This document shows positions 6,960-8,247 of a DNA stretch of 8,247 bases, piece after piece; within the stretch, counting starts at the first letter, position 1; each line of letters starts with the position of its first letter. The position numbers and the translations under genes are program-made. Source of the stretch: Nitrospirota bacterium (GTDB lineage: Bacteria; Nitrospirota; Nitrospiria; Nitrospirales; Nitrospiraceae). The stretch is from positions 1-8,247 of the forward strand of contig JACRQB010000157.1 in NCBI GenBank assembly GCA_016222925.1. Reading direction: 5' to 3'. The notes under the pieces were generated by a model. It was not told the origin of the DNA and ran no database searches. It saw only the letters and a list, made by a program, of their open reading frames with translations.

Positions 6960-7448
6960 TCACTTCGCACCGACCTCACTCCACTGCTTCTTCTCTTCAT
7001 CCCAGGTTTTTCCGGACAGTGCAAAATTCCGTTCATAGAGCACGAGCTTCCATCGGTCTTCCTCAGAGACCTTGCTCTTCCAACCTCGCATCTTGGTATT
7101 CGGCACCCCCTCTGAAATACGCCAGAACCACACGGAATCTGAATAAAGCTTCATGCGCTCAGGGTTTCTAAAATCCGTGGCACCCGCCTTCACCGGTTTC
7201 CCGTCTTTCCCATGGCAACTGGCACAGTTCACATCTGGATTTTTCTCACCTACGTACAACTTCCTTCCCTCTTCAAGCTTCTGAGAATCCCCCCACCAAT
7301 CTGCCGGCATACGCTTATCAGCATATTCATCCGGAGCTGGAGGTGGCGGTACAATCGGCCCTTCTCCGACTTGCTCTCCACCACAACTCGATAATAGTCC
7401 GAGACCCATAACCAACAGAACGTGAATCAATCTTATCCTCATATTCAT
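6960..7448 (-). CDS. Lipoprotein mono-haem cytochrome c
   Basis: 162 residues from the ATG at 7448 (a second ATG two codons on is also possible). The signal peptide ends in a lipobox LSSC with Cys22 as the lipidated residue, so the protein is probably anchored on the outer face of the inner membrane or in the outer membrane. A Pro-rich linker (33-39) follows. The haem c site is CASCH (75-79), and Met120 (NTKMRGW) is the likely distal ligand. The domain (about 55-145) has the form of a small class I cytochrome c. A terminator lies upstream and a 381-base gap downstream, so it may be a separate transcription unit. Its place between an exported protein and the complex III/CydA-like operon suggests a soluble-side electron carrier or docking cytochrome for that complex. 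The partner is inferred. Confidence 0.9.
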   Translation of the reverse strand: MNMRIRLIHVLLVMGLGLLSSCGGEQVGEGPIVPPPPAPDEYADKRMPADWWGDSQKLEEGRKLYVGEKNPDVNCASCHGKDGKPVKAGATDFRNPERMKLYSDSVWFWRISEGVPNTKMRGWKSKVSEEDRWKLVLYERNFALSGKTWDEEKKQWSEVGAK

Positions 7449-7522
7449 GACGATCTCTCACTCTGTCACTTGGAAAGATTCTCGCCAACACCGCGACGCG
7501 GTTGAAACAGTGGCAAACAAAC

Positions 7523-7565
7523 AAAAAAACGCTTCCGCCGAGGTACCACCTCTAACAAAAGCGTT
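7523..7565 (-). terminator. Intrinsic terminator after the 7657-8115 gene
   Basis: On the minus strand AACGCTT (7565-7559) pairs with AAGCGTT (7534-7528), and the T-run continues to 7523. Inside the loop a second perfect hairpin is formed by GAGGT (7552-7548) and ACCTC (7544-7540) with a three-base loop. A stem followed by a run of T is the usual form of a factor-independent terminator. It would end transcripts from the exported-protein gene before the cytochrome c gene. Confidence 0.7.
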
Positions 7566-7567
7566 CC

Positions 7568-7642
7568 GGCTACAATTTCGTCGAGAGCTCTGCACTAAGG
7601 CCCCGCCACACATAAACCGATTCGGCGAGACACTCTGTAGCC
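7568..7642 (-). ncRNA. Candidate structured RNA or 3' untranslated element
   Basis: On the minus strand a closing stem GGCTACA (7642-7636) pairs with TGTAGCC (7574-7568). Inside it an eight-pair hairpin can form between GTCTCGCC (7631-7624) and GGCGGGGC (7607-7600), including two G-U pairs, around a 16-base loop. The intrinsic terminator starts two bases later. The element begins 14 bases after the stop of the upstream gene, so it may be a 3' UTR structure, a processed small RNA or a leader remnant. No known RNA class is recognised. Confidence 0.3.
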
Positions 7643-7656
7643 CCCAAGGCTCGTCA

Positions 7657-8115
7657 TCACCAAATCCACACAGGAGGTCCACTCACCTCACAACCAGTTC
7701 CAAAGTTAACACGGACTTTCCGATCACTCTCTAAATCCTTTTGGTCGAATTCAACCTTAACGTGTTGCTGCTCCCCTCTCGCCTCTACCAACAGGGGATC
7801 ACCAAAATTGTCATTGTGCAGATGAAACATCGCTTTATAGTAGCCATCTCCATCCGTCCGCACAACTTGACCGTATGAAATCTTGGTGTCCTTGACAAGA
7901 ACGTCTGCACTCGACATCCCCTTCCCATCCGGCCCGCATACATAACCCTCGACCATGAAACGATGGTCCGCTTCATGCGTGGCTTGAGCCACCGGTTGAA
8001 ACATGAAGCTCATTACGAGACAGCAACTCAGGACGGACAGTGCTGCTAGACTTCGACTAGCAAGCTTCGAACTTGACCGCTGACTCGTCGCTCGCTCTTT
8101 TGAAGAAATACTCAC
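7657..8115 (-). CDS. Exported carboxypeptidase-regulatory-like domain protein, function unknown
   Basis: About 152 residues if started at the GTG at 8115. A basic Ser/Arg-rich n-region and a hydrophobic core (about residues 25-41) form a signal peptide, cleaved probably after AQA (43-45). The mature part (about 52-123) has the pattern of a carboxypeptidase-D regulatory-like beta-sandwich: VEGYVCGPDGKG, then a V-V-D strand, then RTDGDGYYKA and a charged end. Cys60 and Cys142 could form a disulfide. Such domains bind or scaffold in the periplasm and are not catalytic by themselves. Possible upstream starts are GTG 8133, ATG 8172 and TTG 8181. The last two overlap a strong promoter match and give an odd Cys-rich N-terminus, so I prefer a later start, though none has a clear ribosome site. 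It is followed by a terminator, so it is likely a single-gene unit. Confidence 0.75.
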   Translation of the reverse strand: MSISSKERATSQRSSSKLASRSLAALSVLSCCLVMSFMFQPVAQATHEADHRFMVEGYVCGPDGKGMSSADVLVKDTKISYGQVVRTDGDGYYKAMFHLHNDNFGDPLLVEARGEQQHVKVEFDQKDLESDRKVRVNFGTGCEVSGPPVWIW

Positions 8116-8152
8116 TCGCTGTATAACGAGCACACTAGGATTCGGGCAGGCG

Positions 8153-8181
8153 TTTCTAACACAGCATTCCATCTTTGTCAA
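8153..8181 (-). promoter_or_regulatory. Sigma70-like promoter for the exported-protein gene
   Basis: On the minus strand a perfect TTGACA (8181-8176) is followed after 17 bases by TAGAAA (8158-8153, four of six to the -10 box), preceded by TGT as in extended -10 promoters. Transcription would start near 8146, just upstream of the GTG codons at 8133 and 8115. It is the best promoter match in the window. Confidence 0.55.
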
Positions 8182-8247
8182 CGAAAAGGGCGGTGATTTC
8201 GCTGATACACAAAGGTCTTTCGCAATTTTTATTTTTCAGAATCAGCG

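Noticed and set aside
7540..7565. T-box-like core AGGTGGTACC on the minus strand next to a terminator
   Set aside because: A T-box riboswitch needs a long stem I with specifier loop and usually precedes an aminoacyl-tRNA synthetase or amino-acid gene. Here the downstream gene is a cytochrome c, and the bases are explained by a five-pair hairpin.
7458..7682. Minus-strand open frame of 74 codons between two genes
   Set aside because: It runs through the intrinsic terminator and stem structures, overlaps the end of the exported-protein gene in another frame and has no recognisable domain.
8200..8247. Seven-base inverted repeat CGCTGAT / ATCAGCG
   Set aside because: The arms are short and 34 bases apart, and the right arm ends exactly at the window edge, so its extent cannot be judged. 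Chance is likely.
1..8247. CRISPR arrays, insertion sequences, tRNA or rRNA genes
   Set aside because: No regularly spaced repeats, terminal inverted repeats with a transposase, or recognisable tRNA/rRNA sequence were seen.

Overview
This window reads as part of a respiratory-chain locus. All eight convincing genes lie on the minus strand, so transcription runs from high to low coordinates. The fused seven-helix cytochrome b, the coiled-coil membrane cytochrome c and the CydA-like subunits suggest a chemolithotrophic bacterium of the Nitrospirota (Nitrospira- or Leptospirillum-like). That assignment rests on recalled family resemblance and roughly balanced base composition, not on a search, so it is moderate to low confidence.

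Layout in transcription order. From the right edge: a short non-coding stretch with a good sigma70-like promoter; an exported carboxypeptidase-regulatory-like (beta-sandwich) protein; a 208-base gap holding nested inverted repeats and a clear intrinsic terminator; a small lipoprotein mono-haem cytochrome c; and a 381-base gap without genes that holds a candidate promoter for the main operon. Then a tightly packed run: a 570-residue CydA-like membrane protein, a three-helix membrane cytochrome c with a coiled-coil stalk, a Rieske iron-sulfur protein with an N-terminal PRC-barrel-like domain, a fused cytochrome b, an unrecognised six-helix protein with an HPHECC motif, and the first 303 residues of a second CydA-like protein that runs off the left edge.

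How the genes may work together. Rieske protein, cytochrome b and membrane cytochrome c form the catalytic core of a quinol:cytochrome c oxidoreductase (complex III). The two CydA-like proteins bracket this core in the same transcription unit, with no CydB and no haem-copper oxidase gene between them. The complete one keeps the counterparts of E. coli CydA His19, Glu107, His186 and Met393, but lacks the Q-loop and the Glu445/GRQPW region. I infer a composite membrane complex in which bc-type and bd-like haem subunits are physically or functionally joined, for example as extra electron-transfer subunits or a non-canonical oxidase. This is the most unusual feature of the window. The Rieske start codon is a second point of interest, because PRC-barrel coding continues upstream of the only available start and the stop-start overlap ATG lies in the wrong frame.
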